Below are positions 1 to 8,194 of a DNA stretch of 64,000 bases, piece by piece (the first letter of the stretch is position 1; each line of letters starts with the position of its first letter). The translations under genes and the position numbers were made by a program. The notes below the pieces were generated by a model. That model ran no database searches, was not told the origin of the DNA, and was given only the letters and a program-made list of their open reading frames with translations. Source of the DNA: Luteibacter sp. OK325 (GTDB lineage Bacteria > Pseudomonadota > Gammaproteobacteria > Xanthomonadales > Rhodanobacteraceae); contig NZ_QAOX01000007.1 in the NCBI RefSeq assembly GCF_003050935.1, forward strand, positions 124,001 to 188,000. The letters run 5' to 3'.

Positions 1-120
1 GGCGGCAATCAGGCGCTGGCGTGCGTGGCCGTCGAGGAGAGCGGAGGGGCCTGCCTCCGGTGTCGCGGCGAAGGCGGCGGAGAACGCCAGGCCGGGAAAA
101 CGGAGGCAGGCCCAAAGCAT
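1..120 (-). CDS. imuB: ImuB, Y-family polymerase-like mutasome subunit (N-terminus only)
   Basis: This is the first 40 codons of a gene running off the left edge. Reading on the minus strand from the ATG at 120 gives MLWACLRFPGLAFSAAFA and onward, which resembles the start of ImuB proteins (MLWACIRLP-type). ImuB is a catalytically inactive Y-family polymerase relative that, with ImuA and DnaE2, carries out SOS-induced error-prone synthesis past DNA lesions. It lies 73 nt downstream of imuA on the same strand, in the usual lexA2-imuA-imuB-dnaE2 order. The identity rests on the short N-terminus plus position. A longer open frame covering 9-194 on this strand is out of frame with it and looks spurious. 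Confidence 0.75.
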   Translation of the reverse strand, partial: MLWACLRFPGLAFSAAFAATPEAGPSALLDGHARQRLIAA

Positions 121-193
121 GGCTGCGGAAGAGGGGCGACGACGGAGCGTCCGTCACGACGGCGTGTTGAACGCGGCGTCATGACGGGATCCA

Positions 194-823
194 TCAGGCC
201 CGCATGCGCAGCAGCGGAGCGGTGGTAGTCAGCAGACCGCGCGATTTGAGGACATCCACGTAGGTGGCCTCGTCGCTGTTGCTGACCTTGAGGCGGAGCG
301 CGGCCGGGCTGTTCTGAGCGGCATGTGTGGACGGGCGGAAAATCATCGCGCAGGCGTCACCGGTTTCGGCGGCCAACTGCAGGCGACGCAGGCTGCGGTA
401 ATCGATGTCGGGCAACCAGCCCACCACGGCGCCGCAACAACCCGATCGCAGGCACTGTTCCATGCTCCATGCGGCCTCGGTGCTTCCTGCATGGATTTCA
501 TGCAGGAAGCGCAGGTCGACACCGGCCGCGGCCAGCGCGGGGGCATAGGGAAGATAAGGCGGCGCGACGAAGATTACCCGGCGGTGCTCCTGGGTCAGCG
601 CGGCCAGTGCAGGCATGACCAGGTCCAGTTCGCCCAGGCCGTCGTGTTCGAACAGGATTTCGCTGAGGGCGCCCTGCGGCCAGCCGCCGCCGGGCAGTTT
701 CGCGTCGAGCGAAGTCCAGCCGGTGGACAGCGCGCGTACGCGCGGCTGACGGTCGGCGGAACGCCGCCAGATACCGGGATGGTCGAGCACCTGAGCGAGA
801 TTCGGAGAGGCGATGGCGTTCAT
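194..823 (-). CDS. imuA: ImuA, RecA/SulA-like mutasome subunit
   Basis: This 209-residue protein is the SulA/RecA-fold accessory factor of the ImuA-ImuB-DnaE2 translesion machinery. Its N-terminal half has the RecA-like layout STGWTSLDAKLPGGGWPQGAL, where the glycine-rich turn replaces a true Walker A loop, followed by hydrophobic strands (RRVIFVAPPYLPY, GAVVGWLPDIDYRSLRRLQ). This pattern is typical of ImuA. It starts 2 nt after the lexA stop and is followed by imuB, so it is almost certainly transcribed with lexA and induced by DNA damage through the operator upstream of lexA. It acts in the cytoplasm at stalled replication forks. Confidence 0.88.
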   Translation of the reverse strand: MNAIASPNLAQVLDHPGIWRRSADRQPRVRALSTGWTSLDAKLPGGGWPQGALSEILFEHDGLGELDLVMPALAALTQEHRRVIFVAPPYLPYAPALAAAGVDLRFLHEIHAGSTEAAWSMEQCLRSGCCGAVVGWLPDIDYRSLRRLQLAAETGDACAMIFRPSTHAAQNSPAALRLKVSNSDEATYVDVLKSRGLLTTTAPLLRMRA

Positions 824-825
824 GG

Positions 826-1452
826 TCAGGTCCTGCGGATGATGCCGACGTAACGCCCTTCGATGGCGAACGCGTGGCGACGGGGGTCGACTTCGATCGG
901 CTCGAAGTCGGGATTTTCAGGCAGCAACAGGACACGGTTGCGGTCGTGCTTGAGGCGTTTCACGGTGACTTCGTCGTCGAGACGGGCGACTACGATCTGG
1001 CCGTCGGTGGCGACGGCCGTCTTGTGTACGGCAAGCAGGTCGCCATCGAGGATGCCGGCATCGCGCATGCTCAGGCCGACGACACGCAGGAGGTAGTCGG
1101 CGCGCGGGCGGAACAGCGCGGGATCGACTTCCAGTTGCGATTCGACGTTTTCCTCGGCGAGGATGGGCGAGCCGGCGGCGACCCGGCCGATCAGCGGTAG
1201 CTCGTTGGCAGTCTGACCCCGGAAGCTCGAGGCCAGGCCGCCCGGCAGGCGCAGGCCGCGGTGCTGCGGGGAGCGCTCCAGCACGCCCTTGCGGACCAGG
1301 GACTCGACGCAGGCCTGTGCAGAGCTGTGGCTGGAAAAGCCCAGGGCATCGGCGATCTCGCGCAGCGTCGGTGGCAGCCCCTGTGTCTGCAGGTATTCCT
1401 GAAGGAAGGAAAGGGTCTTTTGCTGACGCTCGGTAAGGGTAGGTGTCGACAT
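826..1452 (-). CDS. lexA: LexA2 SOS repressor with autocleavage domain
   Basis: This 208-residue LexA has an N-terminal winged helix-turn-helix (residues 1-70; LREIADALGFSSHSSAQACVESL) and a C-terminal S24 self-cleaving domain. The visible catalytic elements are the Ala93-Gly94 scissile bond in RVAAGSP, Ser128 in VGLSMRDAG and Lys165 in DEVTVKRLK. RecA-ssDNA filaments stimulate cleavage and derepress the operon. I chose the ATG at 1452. An upstream TTG at 1488 in the same frame coincides with the putative -35 hexamer, and the LexA box ends 1 nt before this ATG. Linkage to imuA-imuB marks this as the LexA2 type known from xanthomonads. Confidence 0.93.
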   Translation of the reverse strand: MSTPTLTERQQKTLSFLQEYLQTQGLPPTLREIADALGFSSHSSAQACVESLVRKGVLERSPQHRGLRLPGGLASSFRGQTANELPLIGRVAAGSPILAEENVESQLEVDPALFRPRADYLLRVVGLSMRDAGILDGDLLAVHKTAVATDGQIVVARLDDEVTVKRLKHDRNRVLLLPENPDFEPIEVDPRRHAFAIEGRYVGIIRRT

Positions 1453-1453
1453 G

Positions 1454-1488
1454 CGTACATTTGTACACATGCCGGAGGACTCATGCAA
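1454..1488 (-). promoter_or_regulatory. lexA-imuAB promoter with LexA2 operator over the -10
   Basis: On the minus strand TGTACAAATGTACG (1467 down to 1454) matches the published xanthomonad LexA2 box TGTACAAATGTACA at 13 of 14 positions. A candidate -35 TTGCAT (1488-1483) is separated by exactly 17 nt from TACAAA (1465-1460), which lies inside the box. Transcription would start about 7 nt later, at or next to the ATG at 1452, giving a leaderless mRNA. The operator is seen in the sequence; the promoter and leaderless start are inferred from spacing. Confidence 0.82.
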
Positions 1489-1746
1489 GGGGGAAGGTGT
1501 TTACGGGATGTCTCAAGGGTGGGCCGGCGCCTGTCATTCCGGATTTCTCCTACACGACTGCGAGGGCGAAGGCGTCTGGAGGCTGCTTACGGAAGAGTCA
1601 AAGATGACAAATCCCCCGGATAAGCCGCCTTAGCGGCCTGGTGAACTGCCATGAGCGCTGCCCCCGTCTCCAGCGAGACACCCCCGTCGCCTTCAACGGG
1701 CTGCGCGCAGCTTGCTTGCTCCACAACGCTCCCGCAGGATACCGCC

Positions 1747-2115
1747 ATGGAACATAGACTTACCCGCCTGGAAGCGACTACCCAGCATATTCAGGATGAT
1801 CTTCGCGGTCTTCGTACCGAGGTGAGCGACTTCAAAGGCGAGATGCGCGAGTTCAAAGGCGAGATGCGCGAGTTCAAAGGCGAGATGCGCGCGTTTAAAA
1901 GCGAGATGGTCGAGTTCAAAGGCGAGATGCGCGCGTTTAAAAGCGAGATGGTCGAGTTCAAAAGTGAGATGCGCGACTTCCAGAAAGAAGTTCGGTCCGA
2001 GTTCCGTGATGTCCGCCATCAGGCACGTACGGATTTCCGCCTTTTATTCGGCGCACTGATCGGCGTTGCCTTGGGTATGGCTACCCTGATGGCCAAGGGT
2101 TTTCATTGGATTTGA
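1747..2115 (+). CDS. Coiled-coil protein with C-terminal membrane anchor
   Basis: A 122-residue protein of unrecognised function. From the ATG at 1747 (MEHRLTRLEATTQHIQDDL) it is mostly helix. It has seven consecutive 7-residue units of the type EFKGEMR or AFKSEMV (about residues 28-76), one residue set per coiled-coil heptad, then a charged linker and one hydrophobic segment near the C-terminus (LLFGALIGVALGMATLMA) followed by KGFHWI. It probably forms an oligomeric rod anchored in the inner membrane by its tail. The frame could extend upstream to 1651, but that stretch is Pro/Ser/Thr-rich and unlike the rest, so the internal start is preferred. It stands alone between lexA and the MFS operon. 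Confidence 0.65.
   Translation: MEHRLTRLEATTQHIQDDLRGLRTEVSDFKGEMREFKGEMREFKGEMRAFKSEMVEFKGEMRAFKSEMVEFKSEMRDFQKEVRSEFRDVRHQARTDFRLLFGALIGVALGMATLMAKGFHWI
1828..1974 (+). repeat. 21-bp tandem repeat, seven units, inside the coiled-coil gene
   Basis: Seven 21-bp units of the form GAGTTCAAAGGCGAGATGCG + C run head to tail, with a degenerate eighth at 1975-1995. Two variants alternate in the middle (GAG..GGC..CGC and GCG..AGC..GTC), so units 3-6 form a 42-bp higher-order repeat copied twice. Each unit is exactly seven codons, so gain or loss of units keeps the frame and changes only rod length. Confidence 0.93.
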
Positions 2116-2123
2116 TTTAACCG

Positions 2124-2152
2124 TTGCACGTTTGTGCACGTTTACGTACATT
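2124..2152 (+). promoter_or_regulatory. Promoter of the MFS-HAD-DeoR operon with overlapping palindrome
   Basis: TTGCAC (2124-2129) and TACATT (2147-2152) are separated by 17 nt, a good sigma-70 arrangement 30 nt upstream of the MFS start. The -35 is buried in the inverted repeat TGCACGTTTGTGCA (2125-2138), a likely repressor site. The DeoR-family regulator at the end of the operon is one candidate ligand. The geometry (TGYAC-N4-GTRCA) is also that of the LexA2 box. The promoter and operator roles are inferred. Confidence 0.55.
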
Positions 2153-2181
2153 GATGCGTATTCCCTGTCCCCGGAAGCCGC

Positions 2182-3303
2182 ATGAATCCCGTACGCGCTA
2201 CACGTTTGATCTTTCTACTCTCCGGAATAGGCATGGCCAGTTGGGCACCGATGGTGCCCTACGCCAAAGCCCGTCTGGCCCTCGACGACGCCACTCTGGG
2301 TCTCGTGCTCCTGTGCATGGGCTTTGGCGCCGTGATCGCGATGCCCCTTGCAGGATTCCTGAGTCATCGCTTCGGCCATCGGGACGTGATCGGCGTGAGC
2401 GGTCTGCTGGTCTGCCTGGCGTTGCCCTTGCTGACCCTGGCGCCGAATGTCTGGTGGCTGGGTGCGGCCCTGCTGTTCTTCGGCGGTTCGCTCGGTGTGG
2501 TCGACGTAGCGATGAATGCGCACGCAGTGGATGTCGAGAAACAGCAGGGCAGGCCGATGATGTCGGGCTTCCACGGTCTGTTCAGCGTCGGCGGTCTCGC
2601 CGGCTCCGCGGGTATGGCGGCCCTGCTGCATGTCGGCTCGCCCCTGACCGGTAGCGCGATTGCGGTATCGATCCTGTTGCTGGTCATCGTCACCACGCAG
2701 TGGCGGCACTTCCTCGTCCGTCACGACGACGGCTCCGGTGAACCGCATGCACGTTTTCGTCTGCCTGGCGGTGCCGTGTTCCTTCTCGGCTTCCTCTGCA
2801 TGGTGGTGTTCCTTGCCGAGGGCGCCATGCTTGACTGGAGCGCGGTGTTCCTTCGCTTCTCGCGCGGCTTCGATCCGTCCGTGGCCGGACTGGGCTACGC
2901 GGCGTTCTCGGTGGCGATGGCGGTGGGGCGCCTCCTCGGCGACCGCATCACTGCCGCGCTGGGCCCGGTCAACATCGTTCGCATCGGTAGCCTGATTGCC
3001 GCCGCCGGCTTCTTTCTTGCCACGGCGCTGCCGTGGGGACCGGTTGCCCTGCTTGGCTTCGCACTGGTCGGTATCGGCGCCTCGAACATCGTACCCGTGC
3101 TGTTCAGTGCCGCCGGCCGGCAGATCCGTACGTCGCCCGGTATCGCCATCGCTACTGTGACCTCGCTGGGTTACGCCGGCATGCTCGCCGGGCCAGCCGT
3201 CATTGGTTTCGTCGCCAAGGCCAGCACGCTGTCGATCGCCCTGGGTGGCGTCGCGTGCCTGCTCGTCGTGGTATCCCTTTGCGCGTCCATTGCGCGCCGC
3301 TGA
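2182..3303 (+). CDS. MFS transporter, YbjJ/fucose-permease-like
   Basis: This 373-residue polytopic protein has about 12 predicted membrane spans. The MFS loop 2-3 signature appears as GFLSHRFGHRDVIGVSG, after the segment LGLVLLCMGFGAVIAMPLA. The overall sequence style, with VDVAMNAHAVDVEKQQGRPMM in the first half and the FHGLFSVGGLAGS motif, is that of the YbjJ/sugar-permease branch of the MFS. The substrate is unknown, although the association with a HAD hydrolase and a DeoR regulator suggests a sugar or sugar derivative. It opens a three-gene operon; the HAD gene follows after 14 nt with an AAGGA ribosome site. Confidence 0.82.
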   Translation: MNPVRATRLIFLLSGIGMASWAPMVPYAKARLALDDATLGLVLLCMGFGAVIAMPLAGFLSHRFGHRDVIGVSGLLVCLALPLLTLAPNVWWLGAALLFFGGSLGVVDVAMNAHAVDVEKQQGRPMMSGFHGLFSVGGLAGSAGMAALLHVGSPLTGSAIAVSILLLVIVTTQWRHFLVRHDDGSGEPHARFRLPGGAVFLLGFLCMVVFLAEGAMLDWSAVFLRFSRGFDPSVAGLGYAAFSVAMAVGRLLGDRITAALGPVNIVRIGSLIAAAGFFLATALPWGPVALLGFALVGIGASNIVPVLFSAAGRQIRTSPGIAIATVTSLGYAGMLAGPAVIGFVAKASTLSIALGGVACLLVVVSLCASIARR

Positions 3304-3317
3304 TCAAGGAGCCTTCC

Positions 3318-3938
3318 ATGCATTCGAAACGCAATGTGGTTATCTTCGATTTCGGTGGCGTGCTCGTCGACTGGAATCCGCGCTATCTCTACCGGAAGTT
3401 GTTTGGCGACGATGAAGCCGGCATGGAGCGTTTCCTCGCCGAAGTGACCACCCCTGAGTGGAACCTGCAGCAGGATGCAGGCCGTCCGTGGGATGAAGCC
3501 GTTCGCTTGCTGACCGCGGAGCACCCCACCCAGGCGGACCTGATCGCGGCCTACCAGCATCGTTGGGAAGAGACCCTGGGCGGTCCCATCGACGATAGCC
3601 TGCATATCCTGCGTGAGCTCAAGGACGCAGGCCATCCCTTGTACGGCCTGACTAACTGGTCGCACGAGACTTTTCCGATCGCACGCCAGCGATATGCCTT
3701 CTTCGACTGCTTCGACGGCATCGTGGTATCGGGGGAGGAGGGCATGATCAAGCCCAATCCGAAGCTCTACGAAACCCTGCTCGAGCGCTACGACATCGAC
3801 CCGACCTGTGCCGTCTTCATCGACGACAACAAAATCAACGTGGAGGCTGCGGAGGCCCTTGGTATCCACGGCATCCATTTCCATACCCCGGCCCAGTTGC
3901 GTGCCGAACTGATCGAGCTCGGGTTCCTGCCGAAATGA
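3318..3938 (+). CDS. HAD-superfamily hydrolase (YihX-like)
   Basis: A 206-residue haloacid dehalogenase-like hydrolase. Motif I is IFDFGGVLVDWNPRYLY, with Asp nucleophile and a second acidic function supplied by the loop. Motif II is LTNWSHETF, motif III the lysine of GMIKPNPKLYE, and motif IV CVFIDDNKINVEAA. The small helical cap lies between about residues 15 and 85. This organisation matches YihX/alpha-D-glucose-1-phosphate phosphatase-type HADs, so a sugar-phosphate substrate is plausible but unproved. The ATG at 3318 follows AAGGA at 3306-3310. Its stop overlaps the start of the DeoR gene by 4 nt (ATGA), indicating translational coupling. Confidence 0.85.
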   Translation: MHSKRNVVIFDFGGVLVDWNPRYLYRKLFGDDEAGMERFLAEVTTPEWNLQQDAGRPWDEAVRLLTAEHPTQADLIAAYQHRWEETLGGPIDDSLHILRELKDAGHPLYGLTNWSHETFPIARQRYAFFDCFDGIVVSGEEGMIKPNPKLYETLLERYDIDPTCAVFIDDNKINVEAAEALGIHGIHFHTPAQLRAELIELGFLPK

Positions 3939-4702
3939 ACGCTCCGGATACCACGCTGCCGCGCGAGCGACAGCAACTGATCCTCGAGCGCCTGCAGCGC
4001 GATGGCAAGGTCATCGCGGCAGATCTCGCCCAGGAGTTCCGTGTATCGGAAGACTCGATCCGGCGTGACCTTCGCGACCTCGCCGCGCAGGGGTTGTGCC
4101 GCCGTGTCTACGGAGGTGCGTTGCTCGCCGTGAACATACCGCCCCTGGGCGAGCGCCATGCCGAACGCACCGAGCTGAAGCGCGCGCTCGCGCGCACGGC
4201 GCTGGAGTTGATCGGTGCGGGCCAGATTCTTTTCATCGATGCCGGATCCACCAACACGGTGCTGGCGAAAATGCTGCCCGACCACAGCGACCTCACCGTG
4301 GTGACCAATGCGCCCGACGTCGCCCTCGCGGTGTTGGGGCGGCCGGGTTTCGATGTGATCATGCTCGGCGGCAAGCTGGATCCCGCCATTGGTGGCGCCA
4401 TCGGTTCGCGCACCGTGCGCCAGGCCCAGGACATTCGCGCGGACCTTTGCTTTCCGGGCGTTTGCGCGATCGATTCACAGCGTGGGCTATGGACCTACGA
4501 CGAGGAAGAGACCGTATTCAAGCAGGCGATCATCGAGGCCAGCGGCGAGACGGTTGCCATCGCGACGCCTGACAAGCTGGTGGCGTCGGCGACACATCAC
4601 ACGGTGCCGATTTCGGGTATCTCGCATCTGGTGGTTGCGGCGGATACGGATGCGGTCGTGGTGGCGCGATATCGCGCCGCGGGTGTGACCGTGCACATGT
4701 GA
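3935..4702 (+). CDS. DeoR-family transcriptional regulator
   Basis: This 255-residue regulator has a canonical DeoR winged helix-turn-helix at the N-terminus (RQQLILERLQRDGKVIAADLAQEFRVSEDSIRRDLRDL, then RVYGGAL). A sugar-phosphate-binding DeoRC domain follows, with the IDAGSTN and VVTNAPDVALAV motifs and an IMLGGKLDP segment. Members bind phosphorylated sugars and repress nearby catabolic genes. It is the last gene of the MFS-HAD-DeoR operon, coupled to the HAD gene by an ATGA overlap, and may act on the palindrome at 2125-2138. It ends in front of a convergent REP pair facing ppsA. Confidence 0.93.
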   Translation: MNAPDTTLPRERQQLILERLQRDGKVIAADLAQEFRVSEDSIRRDLRDLAAQGLCRRVYGGALLAVNIPPLGERHAERTELKRALARTALELIGAGQILFIDAGSTNTVLAKMLPDHSDLTVVTNAPDVALAVLGRPGFDVIMLGGKLDPAIGGAIGSRTVRQAQDIRADLCFPGVCAIDSQRGLWTYDEEETVFKQAIIEASGETVAIATPDKLVASATHHTVPISGISHLVVAADTDAVVVARYRAAGVTVHM

Positions 4703-4715
4703 TGCCTGGTGGCTC

Positions 4716-4787
4716 TGTGTGGGAGCCGCTTCAGCGGCGATGGGTGTTGCCGCGAGCCCCATTCGCCGCTGAAGCGGCTCCCACATT
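4716..4787. repeat. REP pair (inverted) between convergent genes
   Basis: Two REP units face each other: GTGGGAGCCGCTTCAGCGGC (about 4717-4740) and its reverse complement at 4761-4786, with a 20-nt spacer. Together they can fold into a long hairpin. The pair sits between the stop codons of the DeoR gene and ppsA, a position suited to transcript end protection or bidirectional termination. Confidence 0.9.
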
Positions 4788-4789
4788 AC

Positions 4790-7162
4790 TCAGCCGGCCT
4801 TTTTCTTCGCCAGTCGCAGCCATGTATCGACGACGGTATCCGGATTCAGCGATACCGATTCGATGCCCTGTTCCATCAGCCACTCGGCAAGATCCGGGTG
4901 GTCGGACGGGCCCTGGCCGCAGATGCCGATGTACTTGCCCTTGGCGCGAGCGGTGCTGATAGCCATCGAGAGCAGCTTTTTCACCGCCGGGTCGCGCTCG
5001 TCGAACAGGTTGGCGACGATGCTTGAATCGCGATCCAGACCGAGGGTTAGCTGGGTGAGGTCGTTCGATCCGATCGAGAAGCCATCGAAGATATCGAGGA
5101 ACTCGTCGGCCATCAGGGCGTTGGAGGGGACCTCGCACATCATGATGACCTTCAGGTCGTTCTCGCCCTGCACGAGGCCGTTCTTGCGCAGCACCTCGAT
5201 CACCTTGCGGCCTTCGTCCAGCGTGCGCACGAAGGGAATCATGATCCACACGTTGGTCATGCCCATCGTTTCGCGCACGTACTTGGCGGCCTTGCATTCG
5301 AGTGCGAACGAGTCGGCGAAGCCCGGATCGACGTACCGGCTGGCGCCGCGATAACCGATCATCGGGTTCTCTTCGTGCGGCTCGTAGCGCGAGCCACCGA
5401 GCAGGCCCGCATACTCGTTCGACTTGAAGTCGGACAGGCGCACGATCACCGGCTTCGGGTACACCGAGGCGGCGATGGTGGAGATGCCTTCGGCGAGACG
5501 ATCCACGTAGAACGACACCGGGTCCTTGTAGCCGGAAATGCGCGCATCGATGCGGGCCTTGGTTTCCGGGTCCTGCTTGTCGTATTCCAGCAGGGCCTTC
5601 GGATGCACGCCGATGTGGCTGGCGATGATCATTTCCAGGCGAGCCAGGCCGATGCCGGCGTTGGGCAGCATGCCGAAATCGAACGCGCGCTCCGGGTTGG
5701 CCACGTTCATCATGATCTTCAACGGCGCCTCGGGCATGGCGCCCAGGTCGGCGGTGATGCGGTCGAACCTGAGCAGGCCTTCGTAGATCGTGCCGGTATC
5801 GCCTTCGGCGCAGGACACGGTCACTTCGGCACCGTCGGGAATGGTTTCCAGGGCATTACCGCAACCCACTACCGCCGGTACGCCGAGCTCGCGGGCGATG
5901 ATCGCCGCGTGGCAGGTACGGCCGCCGCGGTTGGTGACGATGGCAGCAGCGCGCTTCATCACCGGCTCCCAGTCGGGATCGGTCATATCGGCCACGAGGA
6001 CGTCGCCCGGCTGTACCTTGCTCATGTCGGCCAGCGAGCGAATGACACGCGCCTTGCCCGAGCCGATCTTCTGGCCGATGGCGCGGCCTTCGGTGAGCAC
6101 CTTGCCCTTCTCGTTGAGCTGGAAGCGCTCGAGCGTGGTCGTCGTGGCACGTGACTTCACCGTCTCCGGGCGCGCCTGGACGATATACAGCTTGCCGGTG
6201 TTGCCGTCCTTCGCCCACTCGATATCCATCGGGCGGCCGTAATGCTTCTCGATGATCAAGGCCTGGCGCGACAGTTCTTCGACGTCGGCGTCGACGATGC
6301 AGAAGCGGTGACGCAGGTCGACCGGGGTTTCCTCGATGCGTACGCGCTCGCCCGGCTGGTCGGAATACACCATGCGCTGCTGCTTGGCGCCAAGGCTGCG
6401 ACGGAGCACGGCCGGCTTGCCTTCACGCAGGGTGGGCTTGAACACGTAGAACTCGTCCGGGTTCACGGCGCCCTGGACCACCATCTCGCCCAGGCCGTAT
6501 GAGCCGGTGACGAAGACGACGTCGCGGAAACCGGATTCGGTGTCGAGGGTGAACAGCACGCCCGAAGCGCCGACGTCCGAACGGATCATCAGCTGCACGC
6601 CGGCGGAGAGGAAGACGTCCTCGTGCTTGAAGCCCTGGTGCACGCGATAGGCGATGGCGCGGTCGTTATAGAGCGAGGCGAAGACTTCCTTCACCTTGTG
6701 CAGCACGTCGTCGATGCCGACCACGTTGAGGAAGGTTTCCTGCTGGCCGGCGAATGAGGCATCGGGCAGGTCTTCCGCCGTGGCGGACGAGCGCACGGCC
6801 ACGGCGATATCGTCGGCGCCGGCGTCCTTGCAGAGCTTGATGTAGGCGTCGCGGATCGCCTGTTCGAGGTCGGCGGGCAGGGCGGTGTCGACGATCCAGC
6901 CGCGGATCTCCTTGCCGCCGCGGACCAGTTCATCCACGTCGTCCACGTCGAGCGTGGCCAGGCGTTCCTGGATGCGTTTGGCGAGGCCGCTCTTTTCGAG
7001 ATAGGTCTGGAAGGCGTCGGCCGTGGTGGCGAAGCCACCCGGAACGGACACGCCCAGTTTCGCCAGGTTGCCGATCATCTCGCCAAGGGAGGCATTCTTG
7101 CCGCCTACCTTGCCCAGATCGGTCATGCGCAGCGCGTCGAGCCAAAGTACCAGGTCGCTCAA
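4790..7162 (-). CDS. ppsA: Phosphoenolpyruvate synthase
   Basis: A 790-residue PEP synthase (pyruvate, water dikinase) that converts pyruvate, ATP and water to PEP, AMP and phosphate for gluconeogenesis. The ATP-binding domain is N-terminal ([11 protein letters not shown], then [19 protein letters not shown]). The swivelling phosphohistidine domain carries [14 protein letters not shown], and the C-terminal TIM-barrel has [18 protein letters not shown] and the conserved [11 protein letters not shown] cysteine loop. I place the start at a TTG (7162) preceded by GTGAGGA, which gives the family's normal length; no in-frame ATG fits. It is divergent from ppsR, whose product regulates it by phosphorylation. 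Confidence 0.97.
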   Translation of the reverse strand: MSDLVLWLDALRMTDLGKVGGKNASLGEMIGNLAKLGVSVPGGFATTADAFQTYLEKSGLAKRIQERLATLDVDDVDELVRGGKEIRGWIVDTALPADLEQAIRDAYIKLCKDAGADDIAVAVRSSATAEDLPDASFAGQQETFLNVVGIDDVLHKVKEVFASLYNDRAIAYRVHQGFKHEDVFLSAGVQLMIRSDVGASGVLFTLDTESGFRDVVFVTGSYGLGEMVVQGAVNPDEFYVFKPTLREGKPAVLRRSLGAKQQRMVYSDQPGERVRIEETPVDLRHRFCIVDADVEELSRQALIIEKHYGRPMDIEWAKDGNTGKLYIVQARPETVKSRATTTTLERFQLNEKGKVLTEGRAIGQKIGSGKARVIRSLADMSKVQPGDVLVADMTDPDWEPVMKRAAAIVTNRGGRTCHAAIIARELGVPAVVGCGNALETIPDGAEVTVSCAEGDTGTIYEGLLRFDRITADLGAMPEAPLKIMMNVANPERAFDFGMLPNAGIGLARLEMIIASHIGVHPKALLEYDKQDPETKARIDARISGYKDPVSFYVDRLAEGISTIAASVYPKPVIVRLSDFKSNEYAGLLGGSRYEPHEENPMIGYRGASRYVDPGFADSFALECKAAKYVRETMGMTNVWIMIPFVRTLDEGRKVIEVLRKNGLVQGENDLKVIMMCEVPSNALMADEFLDIFDGFSIGSNDLTQLTLGLDRDSSIVANLFDERDPAVKKLLSMAISTARAKGKYIGICGQGPSDHPDLAEWLMEQGIESVSLNPDTVVDTWLRLAKKKAG

Positions 7163-7324
7163 AGGAAAGTCCTCACATCGGTTCGTCGGTATTGCGGCGG
7201 GCCGCGCTAGAAAATCCGCGCATTGTGGTGGCCCTGTCACCATGGAAACAAGGCGCGATGCACAAACGTTCAGGGATCATGCGGGGTTGCTTGTTATGGC
7301 GGCGTCTTGCGCTAAGGTTTGCCC

Positions 7325-8167
7325 ATGGACCCACCGCTGGGAAAACCCCCGATGCGCCGTACCGTCTTCTTCATTTCCGACTCCACCGGCATCACCGCCG
7401 AAACCATCGGAAACAGCATGCTGGCCCAGTTCGAGGGGGTCCAGTTCGACACCCACCGCCTGCCGTTCATCGACAACCCGCAGAAAGCCGAGGCGGCGTC
7501 CCTGCGCATCAAGACCAAGTACGCCCAGGACGGCCAGCGGCCGATCGTGGTCAATACCATGACATCCCGGGCCCTGTGCGACATCGTCGCCGGCAGCGGC
7601 GCGCTGATGCTGGACGTGTTCGCGCCGTTCATCGACCCCCTGGAGGCCGAACTGGGCACCAAGCAGTCCGGCGCGGTCAATCGCTCACACGGCCTGGTGG
7701 ACTTCGAGCGCTACGAGGCGCGGATCAATGCGACCAATTACGCCCTGGCGCACGACGACGGCCTGGACGTGGACTACAACGAATCGGACCTTGTGCTGGT
7801 CGGTGTTTCCCGCTCCGGGAAGACCCCCACCTGCCTCTACATGGCCTTGCATTACGGGGTGTGTGCCGCCAACTATCCGCTCACGGACGACGACCTGGAC
7901 AAGCTCGAGCTGCCAACCCGTCTCCGCCCCTATCGAAGCCGGCTGTTCGGCCTGACCATCGACCCGATCCGCCTTGCGCAGATCCGCGAGCAGCGACGCC
8001 CGGGCAGCCGATATGCGACCCTGAAACAGTGTCGCTGGGAGCTGGAGCAGGCCGACCGGCTCATGCGGCGGGAAAATATCCCGGTCCTCAACACCACGCA
8101 TACGTCGATCGAGGAGATTTCAAGCAAGATCTTCGAGTACCTCGGCATCGAACGTCACATGTATTAG
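7325..8167 (+). CDS. ppsR: PEP synthase regulatory protein (kinase/pyrophosphorylase, DUF299)
   Basis: A PSRP-type bifunctional enzyme of about 280 residues that inactivates PEP synthase by ADP-dependent threonine phosphorylation and reactivates it by Pi-dependent dephosphorylation. Diagnostic features are the N-terminal VFFISDSTGITAETIGNSML and the P-loop GVSRSGKTPTCLYMA in the middle. It is divergent from ppsA across about 160 bp, a common arrangement for this pair. The start at 7325 has AAGG at a good distance; an ATG at 7352 (MRRTVFFIS) is an equally reasonable alternative. DUF1249 follows after 27 nt. Confidence 0.95.
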   Translation: MDPPLGKPPMRRTVFFISDSTGITAETIGNSMLAQFEGVQFDTHRLPFIDNPQKAEAASLRIKTKYAQDGQRPIVVNTMTSRALCDIVAGSGALMLDVFAPFIDPLEAELGTKQSGAVNRSHGLVDFERYEARINATNYALAHDDGLDVDYNESDLVLVGVSRSGKTPTCLYMALHYGVCAANYPLTDDDLDKLELPTRLRPYRSRLFGLTIDPIRLAQIREQRRPGSRYATLKQCRWELEQADRLMRRENIPVLNTTHTSIEEISSKIFEYLGIERHMY

Positions 8168-8194
8168 ACAGCCCTACGGAGAACCTCGCCCGAC

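Noticed and set aside
9-194. Minus-strand frame of 61 codons after imuA
   Set aside because: The sequence is Pro/Arg/Ser-rich, as an out-of-frame reading would be, and it overlaps the ImuB start, which fits operon order.
1693-2019. 108-codon minus-strand frame opposite the coiled-coil repeats
   Set aside because: It exists only because the 21-bp repeat is open in several frames; there is no start signal.
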